Origin: Agapetus fuscipes
Taxonomy: Eukaryota > Arthropoda > Insecta > Trichoptera > Glossosomatidae
Reading direction: 5' to 3'
NCBI GenBank assembly: GCA_951799405.1
Contig: OX637350.1
Location: 10,761,401-10,825,400, forward strand
Length of the DNA: 64,000 bases
The translations under genes and the position numbers were made by a program. Shown in pieces: positions 50,171 to 61,785 of this stretch. Below the pieces are notes generated by a model. That model ran no database searches. It was not told the origin of the DNA and saw nothing but the letters and a program-made list of their open reading frames with translations. The stretch's first letter is position 1. Every line of letters starts with the position of its first letter.

Positions 50171-51061
50171 AAGGTACAATTGAGTCATGCAGAATCAAAG
50201 CCGCAAGCTAATTTAAAATGATTTCTTGAGTTTTCATATTATATTTACCTCATTTTCAGAAAAAAAATCTAGATCGCAGTCTTTGGTTCTATACGCCTCA
50301 ATTCAAACTACTCTCTCTTAAATCTTTAACTAACTTTTTAACTTTACTAATCTTTAACAGTTGAAAAGTAATGCCTAATTTTCAAGTAGAGGTGAGTGTA
50401 TAAGAACATTAGAAACTTGTTTTTTATCAAATGGGAATGATTCAACTTAAAATCAGTCGGCATGTCAGTGTTTTAGCGTTAATAGTTTATTCAATGCATC
50501 GGCAAAATAACAAAAGTGTAAAAAAACACAAATCCAAATGAGAGTGTCTACAGACATCCTGCAAATCCACAATCCCGTAAAAATAACAACACAAAAATTG
50601 ACCACTAATTTACAGAATAAAAAAATATTCAATGACCCTGAGAAGTACAGAATAGCAAATTTACAAATGATATTCCAAGAAAAAATGTAAAAAGCAGGGA
50701 AATGCGATACATTCCCTAATTAATTTTCTCGTTATTCCCCTAACAGTTTTTTTACAAAATTCATGCATGTGAATACATGAAAAAATTTAAAAAGAACTTT
50801 CGAAAACACATTATTTTTATTATTCACAGGATATCTGTCACAAATCAAACTCTCCGTTATATAACCAACTCCGTAAGCAAGTAATTTCTCGTCACAACAA
50901 AAATTAAAAAAAAAAGTTAATGACTGAGATTTTCACAAATAGTCTGCAAGATGGGGATATTTTATATCATAAATCACACTGTTAAGATGTTGTTGGTTTA
51001 GTACAGTCCCGAGATCCGGCTCGAGCCCCATTCTTCCGCTCCACGGCTAGTCTACGCTAGT

Positions 51062-54000
51062 TTAGCTGTAGGCGATGGACTGCGGGACACCGTTGATGGT
51101 CTTGGAGGTCAGGACGTCATTCTCGTACATCATCACAGTCTCCCGTCCATTCTCACTGACTCTGCAAGACAAACAAACCTCATTATTATTTTACTTTTTA
51201 CCAAGCGGGAGGCTCTATGACACTTGTTGAAGTGCCGCAGAGGTGTGGGGGTCGGTGAGCTGGCGGTTGATGTCCTGATCCTTGATAGCAGGGGTGCTAG
51301 CTGAGTAGTGTTGAGTTGTGTGTTGAATTAGCTTTATTTTGAGACACTGAGAGAAAGTGGAAATTGATATTGGTTTGCAAAAACTAAAGAAAAGTGAAAA
51401 AAAATTACGATCAGTACTATGAGCGCGGATTCGCGTTTTAGCACCCTGAAGATAAAGGATTACAATAATGCATTCAGTGTTTGACCTTGGCTAATACATC
51501 TTGACAGAGCGGCAGGTGTAGCACAAAGTGTTACTAACTTTTTAGTGGTGATTTTTTTCCCTCCCATGAATCGTGTGGAGGTGGCGGTGCGCTTGACTGT
51601 GGCTCCGTGCGCGGGGAAGCCCAGGGAGGAGTGTGAGTGCGTGGCGCCTCCCAGGGACATGAAGGCGCCGCGGTGCGCTGTGCTGCTGGCCACCAGGAGG
51701 TCCTCTAGCCCCCCCAGCCCGCCCAGCGCCCCCAGGCCCCCCAGCCCCCACGGCGACATCACGTGCGAGTGCTGCATGTGGCGCGACCTGCTCCTGGGAC
51801 CCCCCCCCATGGAACCTGCAACACATACACAACAGATTTAGAAAATAAAATATTTAGACATTCATCATTTTAGCCCCCCTACCTTCAGGTTACTTTCCGA
51901 GAAATAGGCAAAAAATAATCAGGTTTCAAAACCACAATTAACATACCCCTGACTTTTGAAGAGTACTTATGTATGAAAAATTACGAGGAACTAACTTTTC
52001 TAGACTTGCAATGATGTAACTTTGGAACTCAAGCGGACGCCAGGCGGTTTGTAGTTTTCAAATACATTATTTTTTCTCAAGCGCGTAAGCGATCCAGGAT
52101 GTAGCAAAATAGTACACTCAAAGTTTGCGTATCGCGTACGTTTGTATGCATGGGGCGGTTAATATATAAAATATAATGTATGTGTGCATGTATGTTACCT
52201 ATGGAATCCTAAACTGCTCATTTAATTTAAATGAAATCTAAGAGAAACATACAATATGCTCGGAATGATTCCTGTGACATTTGATGCAGATCAAATAAAA
52301 AAAAACAGTTCATTATTACCGATTCCACAGCAAATCACAGTGTGTGGACATAATGGGGATTGAACAATATTGTGTAGGTACTCCATCTTGCTATTTGTAA
52401 TGTATTAGTTATTTTAAACTCGGTACAACAATACTACATTGATTCAATAATAGTTAAGTAAACGAGGAAAAAGCAAGACAGCTAAAAACTGAAATTAATT
52501 AGGTTGTCATTTACAAGAATATTATTGTTTATGGAACACAAATCCAGAAAACACATGGCGGAGGAATATCTCACACGCATTTCAACAGATGGAATTATTT
52601 CAGCCAGATGTGATGGAGCCACACTATACAAATGCTTTCTATAATCTAAATATTTTCAAATCAAATAATACAGTAATGTCAGACTGAATAAGATTAATCT
52701 ATAATCTAAGTTGCAAGGATATATTAACATTCAAAGCTAGTCCGGTCGATAGCTCAGTTGGTAGAGTGCTTGCATTCCATGCCGTGAGCTCGGGTTTGAA
52801 TCCTACCGAGGGTGTCAGAAATGATTTCCCGTTTCCGTGTTTATTTCAAACCCCAAAATAAAATACTGGCAAGGTTTACTCAGCCTTCACAAGAAATGAG
52901 TACCAGCCCTCTCGGGAGCTGGGAAACCCCCACTTCAACTGAAGTGGTTGGCGTAAGGCCGACCCCCTTACCTGTAAAAATAAATAGGTTCAACACGCCA
53001 CATGCGACCCCTTCGGGGATAACGCGGCAAGAAGTTACACTATATGTGTAGCGTAGTTGCGTTTTTTTGCATTGCGTTGCTTATATCAAATGCATGCCCA
53101 TAAACAAACATGTGTAAGTTCCCGCTAACAAATTAAAATCCAAACCTCAAATGAACATAAACTTTGCAACTTTTGCCTACCTTCCCTGAAACAGGGGTGA
53201 CATTGGCAATGTGAACCATTTTCCACAGCATGGGTGGTCAGCCGCATACCAACCTACAAGTCAAGGAACATACACAACAAAATTACACCTGAAAAATCCT
53301 GATTTTTCAATTTCTGCTGAATAACTATGTTAATAGGCACAAAAACAACGTGCATGAATAATACTTTGATTAATAATACTTTGTTTTATCTTAATGCTAT
53401 TTCTTATATGTTTCTTTCCATCAATGTTTATTTTCTTTCAATGTAATTTTCTTCTCTGTTTCTATTTTTCCTATATGTATTTTTCGATCAATGTATTTAT
53501 TTTTTATATGGCTAGTCACGTATTGCACCCTCCGCGTGAACGGGCTGGAATACAGATTATTATTATTATTTGATGGTTTACATACCGACAAATAGATCAT
53601 TGAACTGTGATTCATTAAAGAACTCTCTGAAGACATCCTCGGGATCTCGGAAGGTGAAGGGGAAGCCAAAGATGAAGTCGTACTCGTCGTCTGCAGCGGG
53701 CCGCCTGCCCCGCGCCCCTCCCCCACCCCCGACCCCACTCGACAGGCCTTCCTTCCCGTACTGGTCGTACACACGCCGCTTCCTCTCTGCAATCCGACAC
53801 ACAACATAATAATGATAATATTAGTATGATTTGTTTGGTGAGCGCTGTTTTTGTGTGTATCACACCTCAAGAGCCCTCTGAGAGCTTGGTCGTCACTGTA
53901 GAAAGCGCCAATTCTCAAGCAAGACCTAGTTGCTGTAAGGCTGGATGGACCTTTTTAGCGACCGATCTTTGGTAAAGGTATATGAATTTTCCACTCAGAG

Positions 54001-56833
54001 AAGAGCCTATTTGAAAATATAAATGGTATATTGCAGTGTGCATTACAAAATAAACTCACAAGTGAATTAAAACAAAGTTTTTTTTTTTTTTTAAATTGTA
54101 AATGGTATATTTTTGTACTCAGCCGGGATTAGAACCCACAACCTTCCATTTACGAGTCAGAAGTGTTAACCACTAGACTACGGACCGGTCGGGTTATACA
54201 ACAGCTGGAGAAACAAACGCCACCGTTGGCTGCACTATCCCAACAGTGTGAATGATTTCCCCGTGGTTAACATTTTTCATTCAGATTATTTCAGCCTTTA
54301 TTTACAAATTTGTCAAAAATTGTTTAGTGGTTAACGTACAAAAATAAAATTTCAACCCTAAGAGCCCGTTCCCACTTGTCGGGTGTCGGACCGTATATCG
54401 GACATTAATCGGAGGTTCCAGTGGCAGAACATTTTTGGACAAAATCGGTTTCCGACAAGTGTGAATAGCTTCATACATAATGTTCTGCCACTGGAACCTC
54501 CGATGAATACACGGATCCGACACTCGACAAGTGGGAACGGGCTCTTAGGACTAACATAAATAAACCATACATCTAATCAAAGTTGCTAAGATATGTAACA
54601 TTAAGGATTCACATTATATGCATTTACACAAGCAGACACGTATAAGTTCGCGCTTAAACATGCCGCATGTGGACATATAAAACCTAATCTCAAATTAACA
54701 TAAGCCCTGCAACTCTTGCCGATCTTCCCTGAAACAGGGGTGACACTGGTAAAGTGAACCATTTTTTACAGCATGGGTGGTCAGCCGCATACCAACCTAC
54801 AATTCAAGGAACATAAAATATTTATTTTCATTTTTTCGATAGTTACATGTAGTCACCAACCCGTCTGGCAAACGTGGTGACTTTTTGCCCGCTCCCTCCA
54901 ACTAGACATAGAAACGTCAAATTAAAAAAAAAACTGAACACAGCAGGTGATTGAAACAAATTGAGAAGATTGGAGGAGGTTTTTGTCCAGGAGTGGACTG
55001 AGAAAAGCTTTGGAAGAAGAAGAAGAAGACTTGAAATAATAAAACATTCAAATGTGAGTTTACCATGAAAAGTTTCACGGAAGTCCCTGAAGTTAATATC
55101 AACATAAAAATAAGGTGCGTCACAGCAGTCAAATGTACTTGGGAATGTGCAACAATAAATATTGTAAGTTGCCATAAGGTTTTGCTAGTATTGATTGGCG
55201 TCAATATTGAGGACAGAAACAAATCAATTGATATGTGACATGCAGATATCAACTGCCATTAATTTATTGTCTGATGAATTACATATTTTTGTGAGTGCTG
55301 TATTTACCATTTGAATAACGATTCAATTAGAACACTGACATCATGCGGTGAAATGCAAAAAAAAAAAAAACAAAATAGAATTTAAGAATCTACTAACTTC
55401 GGTTTATTATCTACAAATATTAAGGTAAAAACATAAACTGCTCATGCAGCACACCAGATATATGATGAGTTTTATTTTGATTGAGTAAAATAGAGGTATG
55501 TAGATTATTTGGGAAAAATGCCAAATATCAAGTCATTTCACTCAGAGATAAAAATTTCAATCACTCAATCAGCCATTCACAAAACACTCTCAGAAAAATC
55601 AGGACAAAGTAATAAATCCAATAAGTTTTCCTTGGGGTTGACTGTTAGAATTTTAATTTAATGAAGTCAATACAAAAGAGCGAGGGAAAGAAATGTGACG
55701 TCACCTGGGTTTGCCTTCTCATCACTTCAATAGATCTTATCCATCGATTACAAGTTACAAATGTGCTACATCTAATTTGTATGAAGCACATTTGAGTGTT
55801 CGTTAAGCTGTTTAAACACGGCTGTGTTAGATTGCTTGATATTGACAGATAAGATCTATCAATGTGATGAGACTGCAGACACTGGCCTGGAAATAGCTAA
55901 TCAATATTTTGTTATTGGTTACTAAGAGCCATCTAGACATTCCCCTGTTAAGAGAATTTTTAAATTTGGAATTTTGCTTTGACTTCATTGGAAAGCATTA
56001 AGAGTAAATAAATATTAGGTTGATATTATCGAGGAGCGAGGCAACCAAAAGCCACACTGTTAGAAGGCAGTCACAAGAAAATACCAAAGAAGCGATGAAA
56101 CGGGGTCTCCCCAAAGAACCCACGGAAAGAAAAGTGTCTGGGCGCGCCCCCCGGAGTCCTGGAGGCTCCGTGCCGAGGTCCACTGGCCGCTGCATCATAC
56201 ACGCGCCTCTTGCTCTCTACAAACACACGCTGCTCAGTACTGGCACTCTCTTCACATCCTCACTCAACAACCTCCACAACACTTACCGTCCGACAGCACT
56301 TCATACGCCTCGGAGATCTCCCTGAACTTCTTGTTGGCTTCGTCGGCGTTGTCAGGGTTTTTATCCGGGTGCCATTTGAGCGCTAACTTCCGGTATCTGC
56401 CAAATAAATATCAAGTTGAATGTGGGAAGATAGTGAATGCAAATGCAGAAGCCTATCAATGAATAATAATACAAATATATATTGACTAATTGCAGAAACT
56501 GTCTCTAGAATATAACTGTTGTTAGATGATAAAAATATAATTAACCAGTGAAACATTCAACACAATGTCAAATACACACGCATATTCAACATCAGACCAA
56601 CTAGACATCAAGTCACCATTCTAAACATCATTATTTTCAACAGCTGAACTTATCTGTTAAAATGTAGCATGAATCATCCACTTATGTTTTCCGAATAATC
56701 TTTTCACAAAGCACTCAAATTTCGTGATAGCAATAAATAATTTGATGGGATATTAGCAGTGGACATACGCTTTTTTGATTTCAGCATCGGAAGCGGCCTT
56801 TGAGATGCCGAGTATGCGATAGTAGTCCACCAT
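51062..56833 (-). CDS. DNAJB6: DnaJB6/Mrj-type J-domain co-chaperone
   Basis: This is a class B J-protein: it stimulates Hsp70 ATPase and, in this subfamily, suppresses protein aggregation. Minus-strand coding exons are 56833-56769, 56396-56287, 53786-53586, 51815-51539 and 51161-51062, in phase, giving 250 residues. The J domain opens [20 protein letters not shown] and has the HPD tripeptide in [11 protein letters not shown], then SEAYEVLSD and [10 protein letters not shown] Gly-rich linker and a [10 protein letters not shown] segment follow. The middle is Gly/Leu/Ser/His-rich rather than the Ser/Phe-rich tract of mammalian DNAJB6. The end has [20 protein letters not shown], the conserved C-terminal beta unit. 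The coding ATG exon begins at an acceptor (56892), and a non-coding first exon lies about 4 kb upstream. Confidence 0.93.
51372..51447. repeat. Fragment of the piggyBac-type MITE
   Basis: AAAAACTAAAGAA, then AGTACTATGAGCGCGGAT and CGCGTT, match the right end of 44489-45051. The terminal CCCC and TTAA are lost. It lies between the last two DnaJ coding exons. Confidence 0.65.
52691..53286 (-). repeat. LINE 3'-end repeat (family A) split by a SINE
   Basis: On the minus strand, the body lies at 53286-53085 and the tail end (TAAGTTGCAAGGATATATT on the plus strand) at 52738-52691. The tRNA-SINE at 52741-53073 separates them. It is in a DnaJ intron. Confidence 0.8.
52741..53073 (+). mobile_element. 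tRNA-derived SINE, most complete copy
   Basis: The tRNA-like head has a perfect A box TAGCTCAGTTGG and B box GGTTTGAATCC about 40 bases later. A body of about 250 bp follows, with GAGTACCAGCCC, ACTGAAGTGGTTGG and CCCCTTCGGGGATAACGCGG, ending in GCGTTTTTTTGCATTGCG. Body and tail rule out a real tRNA gene. Sister copies are at 4166, 26540, 33893, 57728 (head) and 59866. Confidence 0.88.
53802..54190 (-). mobile_element. tRNA unit + body of the composite SINE, no 5S head
   Basis: It matches 22208-22520: GAGCGCTGTTTTTGTGTGTA, CACCTCAAGAGCCCTCTG and AAGCGCCAATTCTCAAGCAA in the body. A tRNA-like segment (minus strand TAGTCTAGTGGTTAAC, then GGTTCTAATCCC) lies at about 54185-54115. The sequence after 54190 is not 5S-like. 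An extra T-rich insert sits near 54070-54090. A very decayed third copy lies near 58245-58312. Confidence 0.75.
54358..54548. mobile_element. Palindromic MITE, CTAAGAGCCCGTTCCCAC ends
   Basis: CTAAGAGCCCGTTCCCACTT at 54358 is matched by its inverse ending at 54548. A second inner palindrome, AATGTTCTGCCACTGGAACC against its complement, flanks the centre. It is 191 bp with almost full-length self-complementarity, in a DnaJ intron. Confidence 0.85.
54575..54812 (-). repeat. LINE 3'-end repeat (family A), minus
   Basis: The copy is nearly complete: its right edge on the plus strand is CCTACAATTCAAGGAACAT. The tail side is shortened to AAGTTGCTAAG with no TTAGA run. Confidence 0.8.
55717..55872. 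mobile_element. MITE, TCTCATCAC inverted ends
   Basis: TCTCATCACTTCAATAGATC and GATCTATCAATGTGATGAGA form arms of about 27 bp with few mismatches. It is 156 bp, in a DnaJ intron. A TGACGTCA-like word (TGTGACGTCACC) lies just outside at about 55694. Confidence 0.7.
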
Positions 56834-57534
56834 GTTGGCAGTTAGAGAACTTCTGTAGCCTTACTGCTGCCACCACTGCCTCTGCAGCTCCTGAAATCAT
56901 TAAAATGTGCACACACATTGTAACGTCTACAAAATTTCATAGAAAAGTTATTCATGCACATACTAGTGGAAAATGATACGCTAAAATGTAGTGACTTCAT
57001 AGATGAAACAACAATACTTTCATCATAATTCGAAAGAGAAAAAATGAAAATAAGTAGATGAACAACTTGTAAAACAATTCATATTATCAAAAATGCAATC
57101 AGTTCATGAGTAATGCAGATAAGATAATTAATACTTCAATTTCTATGATTGGGATAAAAATATGGATGAGTAATGTAAATTGGGTTATCGAGTAACATTG
57201 AATAAATAAGCTTTCCAACCTTTTATAACATCATAAAAGCAAATTTGTTTCCATTTGCCTTATAAATTAAATTAATATATGAAATCATTTGCGATGCATG
57301 CACAGATATCACGTTACACACAGAATTATTGTACAAATATTATGAAATAGATTATTTATTTATAACTGCATCTATCTCCGAGCTGTGTTGTTTATTAACC
57401 CTGTAGGTATTGGTGGCATACATGGATGTCATGAGCAGACTGCTTTGGAGTCCATGCGGTTAGCATCTATACATGTCTTCAAACTGTTAAACTACCTGTA
57501 CCCTTAGTACGAGTAGCAAAACTTGAGTAATGTA

Positions 57535-57703
57535 AAGTTTACGGTAATTATTAAAGAGTGATTTCCCCCAAAATTTGCCATTTTTGTTTGTTTGAACTTG
57601 ATTTTCTTCATCACTGTACCTCTTTTGCTAAGACCATAAAGTGTAAGAAACAAAAATGGCAAATTTTGGTAGAAATCACCCTTTTAATATTTTCCGTAAA
57701 CTT
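57535..57703. mobile_element. Tc1/mariner-type MITE with TA flanks
   Basis: AAGTTTACGG at the left and CCGTAAACTT at the right are flanked on both sides by TA (57533-57534, 57704-57705). The longer arms (CAAAATTTGCCATTTTTGTTT and its inverse) pair nearly throughout. The element is 169 bp, in the DnaJ 5' intron. Confidence 0.85.
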
Positions 57704-57727
57704 TAAAGGGAAATCAATTCTGAAAGT

Positions 57728-57796
57728 CTTGTTGGGGGTCGAAACCTAGCACTCCGGCTTAGAATGCAAGCGTACAACTGAGCTATCGACCAGACA
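57728..57796 (-). repeat. tRNA-SINE head fragment
   Basis: On the minus strand, the reverse complement of CAACTGAGCTATCGACCAGA gives the A-box side, and GGGTCGAAACC the B-box side. The body is absent. It abuts the mariner-type MITE. Confidence 0.65.
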
Positions 57797-58984
57797 AAAT
57801 AAAGATAGAGCTTATCTCTTGATAAAGGTATGAAATCGATAGCTATATAAATAGAAGAAGTCAAATATATTCGATGGTATTAAGTGCCCTTGGGGTGTCT
57901 AGTGTCACTAAACGGTGCTATATAAAATCGTCCAATTATTATTATTACTATTACTGATGGCATACATTATACGCTGAGAAAGGTCCGTCCTGAAAGGGTT
58001 AACTTGACAGTCGGTATCAACATGCAGATGGTGCATTGCTATGTTTCTCATCATAAATCTTTTTATACAAAACAAAATGATGCATAAAAACAATGACAAT
58101 CATACCAGAAACAGAATCTCTGTTAATTTTGATTTGCATTATGAAGTCATTTACCTGTGACTTTTTCCAACAGCCCCGTTAATTTTTGTGATCAGTCATG
58201 GGTAAACTTTTCCATAAAAGCGAAGACCAATTTATGGAATTTAATGTTTTTTTGTGCTCCTTTGTGAATCTAACCCATTGCATTCTGATTACGAGTCGAT
58301 AGAGTTAACCACTAGTGTGAATGATTATGACCGCTCATAAGTGGTTCATAATGTGGTTACCACATTGTCGACCATAACAAGCTTAACATAACAAGGCTAA
58401 TTGAAACATAAATATTGGTGCATGGTAACAATATAACATAATCAAATTTTTGTTTACCTCAATCTATCTAAAACTTAACTCATGCCAAAACATTTTTGTG
58501 CATTCATGCACTTATTGAATATTGCACAGGAAATCAGTGAATCATTTTCAATCAAAACATTCAACCGTAAAACAAAAAATAATATTACTTCAATATCTTG
58601 TGACACATTCAAGGCTAACGTAGCTGCCTTTCATTTGATTGATTTTGTTGTCAATTTATTTGATCTTGCGAGAGAAAAACATTTCAGTTTTTTAGGATTA
58701 CGTCAGTGGTCGAAAAAGTGCAAAAAGAGGGCTTTTTCGACCTCAAGTACAGCTCTAAAACTGTGAGGAACAAATGTGAAGATTGCGTGCGTTTCTAGCC
58801 TCTTTTTAATTTTAAATTTAATTTTGAGGACCATTATTTTAAGAATGAGTGTTTTTCAACCTCTCCCCTTTTTCCGTTGTCAATTTAACAATTTGTAAAC
58901 AGAGTTGGCTTCCACATTTTTTTTTCAATTGTGGTAATGCACTTTTTTGTCTATAACCTATAGTATAAGTTACAAAGATACTTT

Positions 58985-59183
58985 ACATTTAAGATTAAAA
59001 TAACATGCATTTCTATAAGCAGACACATATACGTCCACGCTTACACAGGCCTACAATATAAAAACCCAAGTCTCAAATGAACATAAGCACTGCAAGTCTT
59101 GCCGATATTCCCTTAAACAGGGGTGACATTGGCAAAGTGAACCATTTTTTACAGCATGGGTGGTCCGCCTCATACCAACCTCT
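58985..59183 (-). repeat. LINE 3'-end repeat (family A), minus
   Basis: ATGCATTTCTATAAGCAGAC, then CCCTTAAACAGGGGTGACAT and CATACCAACCTC, read in reverse orientation. It is diverged and the TTAGA tail is missing. It is in the DnaJ 5' intron. Confidence 0.75.
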
Positions 59184-59865
59184 TGTTTAGGTATCTATGT
59201 TTTGCTGTTTATTAATTCATGGACCATTCAAAAGCTATGTGATAAGATAACTTACCCTGCGTTGTATGTTTCGCCAAACTAGCACATTTTATAGTATTGC
59301 ACCGAAATGGACAAAGAAATGTTTTGATTATACGTAGGATTTCACAATATAGCATGTATTGATAGTGAAGCTAAAATATTAGATTTAATTTAATACAGAA
59401 ATATTTGAGTGTAAATAATAATGAGTGATGAACACACACCAGGAACACTCAGATTGTTTTGAATATCCAACAAAAAGTGTGGTTTCTTTATTATGTGGTG
59501 ATTTGTAAATTCCTAAACTGCTGACCACATGCCATTGTATAATCAGGAACAGAAACAAAAACCAGATACTCATGACTAACCCATGATACAGTAACAGATA
59601 ATAATAATTAAGCAACAAAAGCACTGTCAACATTTTGGCAAATACCTTAACTTCTACAGTTTCTAATGATCTCTGAACAATTTTAAAATTTAAGAATTTT
59701 TCCTTGGCACGCAAACGCCACAGGTCTATGTGAGTAGGGTCCTTAGCCACCAAAACACAAATGCAACTAAGCTGTGCATGTAGTGCAACTTGTTCCAAAG
59801 AACCTATTTATTTTCACAAGTGAATCACACCAACCAGTTTCCAACCAATATGTGTAGCAAAAGCT

Positions 59866-60006
59866 GAGTAAGCCTTGCCGGTATTTTTATTTTGGGTTTG
59901 AAACAAGCACTGAAACCGGAAATCATTTCTGACACCCTTGGTGGGGATCAAACCCTAACTCTCCGGCGTTGCATTCGGGCATTCTACCAACTGAGCTATC
60001 GAAGGG
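59866..60006 (-). mobile_element. tRNA-SINE, 3'-truncated
   Basis: On the minus strand, the head (complement of ACCAACTGAGCTATCG and GGGGATCAAACCC) is followed by the first part of the body up to CTTGCCGGTATTTTTATTTTG on the plus strand; the rest is lost. Confidence 0.75.
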
Positions 60007-60802
60007 ACAAACAATGATAAAATATTAGTTTATCTTTTTCCCAGCAACCGTGCCATGTCATGTCACAGTATTGTTGTCTATAGAATATGTGCCGAGTCGA
60101 ATAGTTTCAAAACTGCAAATGGGACAAAACTATTTGAGTTTGTAATGACTATGAAACAGACACATATTGTTTTATGGGTTGGTACACAGATAAGATGACG
60201 CAGACAAAGAAAATCGCAACACTGCTGTTTAGTGGCACACTTACTTTTACAATAACATTGAGGACAGATTGTCAATCACCTGAACGTGATTAAATAACCT
60301 TAAAATCATTTATTTATTTGTCTGCCCTACCTACCTACATTACAGAATAATGGCAGCATCTAACAATGGCCAGCCCAGCTGAGCTTGCAAATTGAACTTG
60401 AGCCACATTTAACCGACAGAGAATTAAATTAGTTAGAAATGCGTGCAGTTTCGAAGTGTTGTTTTCCAACGATTTCTACAGTTTACAAAAAACTGTTGCA
60501 CAACCGTTGATTTATCTGTGCTGCGATCGCATAGAGGAAGTCAACAATAGCGAGGCCGCTAGGTCACAATCAATTCGCATTGTTATGGTAAATAAAAGCC
60601 CTATTCCCTAACCTACGAATCATCTAGAAGCTACGTTAATCAATATTCGATTATATTTTGAAAAGTTTCATTGTATCTACAGAAACGCCTAACAGCATGT
60701 CATTTTTCAAGAGGCCATTAAACACACAAAACATGATAAACACACGACGTTTTCTGCATTGCCAAAATATTTCAAGCGACGACTGTAAAATTAATCACTC
60801 AC

Positions 60803-60890
60803 CCGAGTATTGCGGGCCTTGATAAATCCCAAATTATTGAAATTAAAATTCGCCAGGACAACACAACACCCCGAACTCTCACTCGCTGTC
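60803..60890 (-). promoter_or_regulatory. Probable DnaJ 5' UTR exon and promoter side
   Basis: On the minus strand, CGCAATACTCG ends in a strong donor GTGAGT (60802-60797). It would splice to the acceptor at 56893-56892, 58 bases before the DnaJ start codon. The exon's upstream end is not visible. The GC-richer sequence around 60860-60910 may be the promoter. Confidence 0.45.
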
Positions 60891-61418
60891 ATTATTTGGA
60901 TTCGTCAAGTTGGTAAAATATAGTAAATAGACAAATAGATTTAAAAACTACAACTTCATAACATTTTCATTTTGATATTGGTAGGTATAAAAATATTTCC
61001 AGTATTGTTTTTTCCGCACCAGGTGGTATACTTGGCTGTCACTGGGAAATGTCAACGCGTAAGAAAAAGTTGCTGTTTTCATTGTTTTGAAAAGTGTGCT
61101 GGAGAATATTGTTTTTTTCATAAACCAACTAATCGGCGACTGTCCTGATTTTTCTGGAGCATTAAATAGTTCTCTCAGAGCTCACATTCTGAAGCATTTG
61201 GGCTCATAAAATTAAATAAGAGTTAAATCATTGCTTATATAAAATGACAAGTGATTGCTTATTTGTCAGTGAAAAGTGTTAAAATTACAATAATTTTATA
61301 TTTTTACAGATACGTATTGAAATTAATAGGTACGTATTTCTATCTCAACATTACAAAATCCTAGATTCCCGCCTTTAATTCTATTCTACTCAAATATTTC
61401 CAGTCGCCGTGGTTCAAA

Positions 61419-61636
61419 TGAAAAAAAAAAAAATGGTTCACTTTGCCAATGTCACCCCTGTTTCAGGGAAGGACGGCAAGAGTTGCAGGGCTTATGTTCA
61501 TTTGAGATTGGGTTTTTATATTGCAGGTCCACATGCGGCATGTGTTAGCGCGAAATTATACATGTCTGCTTGTGGGAATGCATTTAATATAAATCTTAAA
61601 TGATATATATCTTTGCAGCTTAGATTAGATTAGACC
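61419..61636 (+). repeat. LINE 3'-end repeat (family A), young copy
   Basis: It begins after an A-run (61419-61431), at ATGGTTCACTTTGCCAATG, and ends in CAGCTTAGATTAGATTAGA. It is almost identical over the shared part to 47780-47973 and 25888-26149. Confidence 0.85.
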
Positions 61637-61743
61637 GTCCTCAGCAGAATGGCGTTCATCTCTTTTTTCTTCTTCCCTTGATATTAAATGCCTTTAAGTA
61701 CCAAGGAAAATAGGTTGGTGGATTGCATTCCTTTCCACAAATC

Positions 61744-61745
<2 letters not shown>

Positions 61746-61785
<40 letters not shown>

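Noticed and set aside
51542..51841. Gly/Ala/Pro-rich frames overlapping the DnaJ exon at 51539-51815
   Set aside because: They are GC-rich alternative frames of the true exon, whose frame continues into the conserved C-terminal unit.
52741..52812. Functional tRNA gene
   Set aside because: A and B boxes are good, but a 250-bp conserved body follows and sister copies exist, so it is a SINE head.
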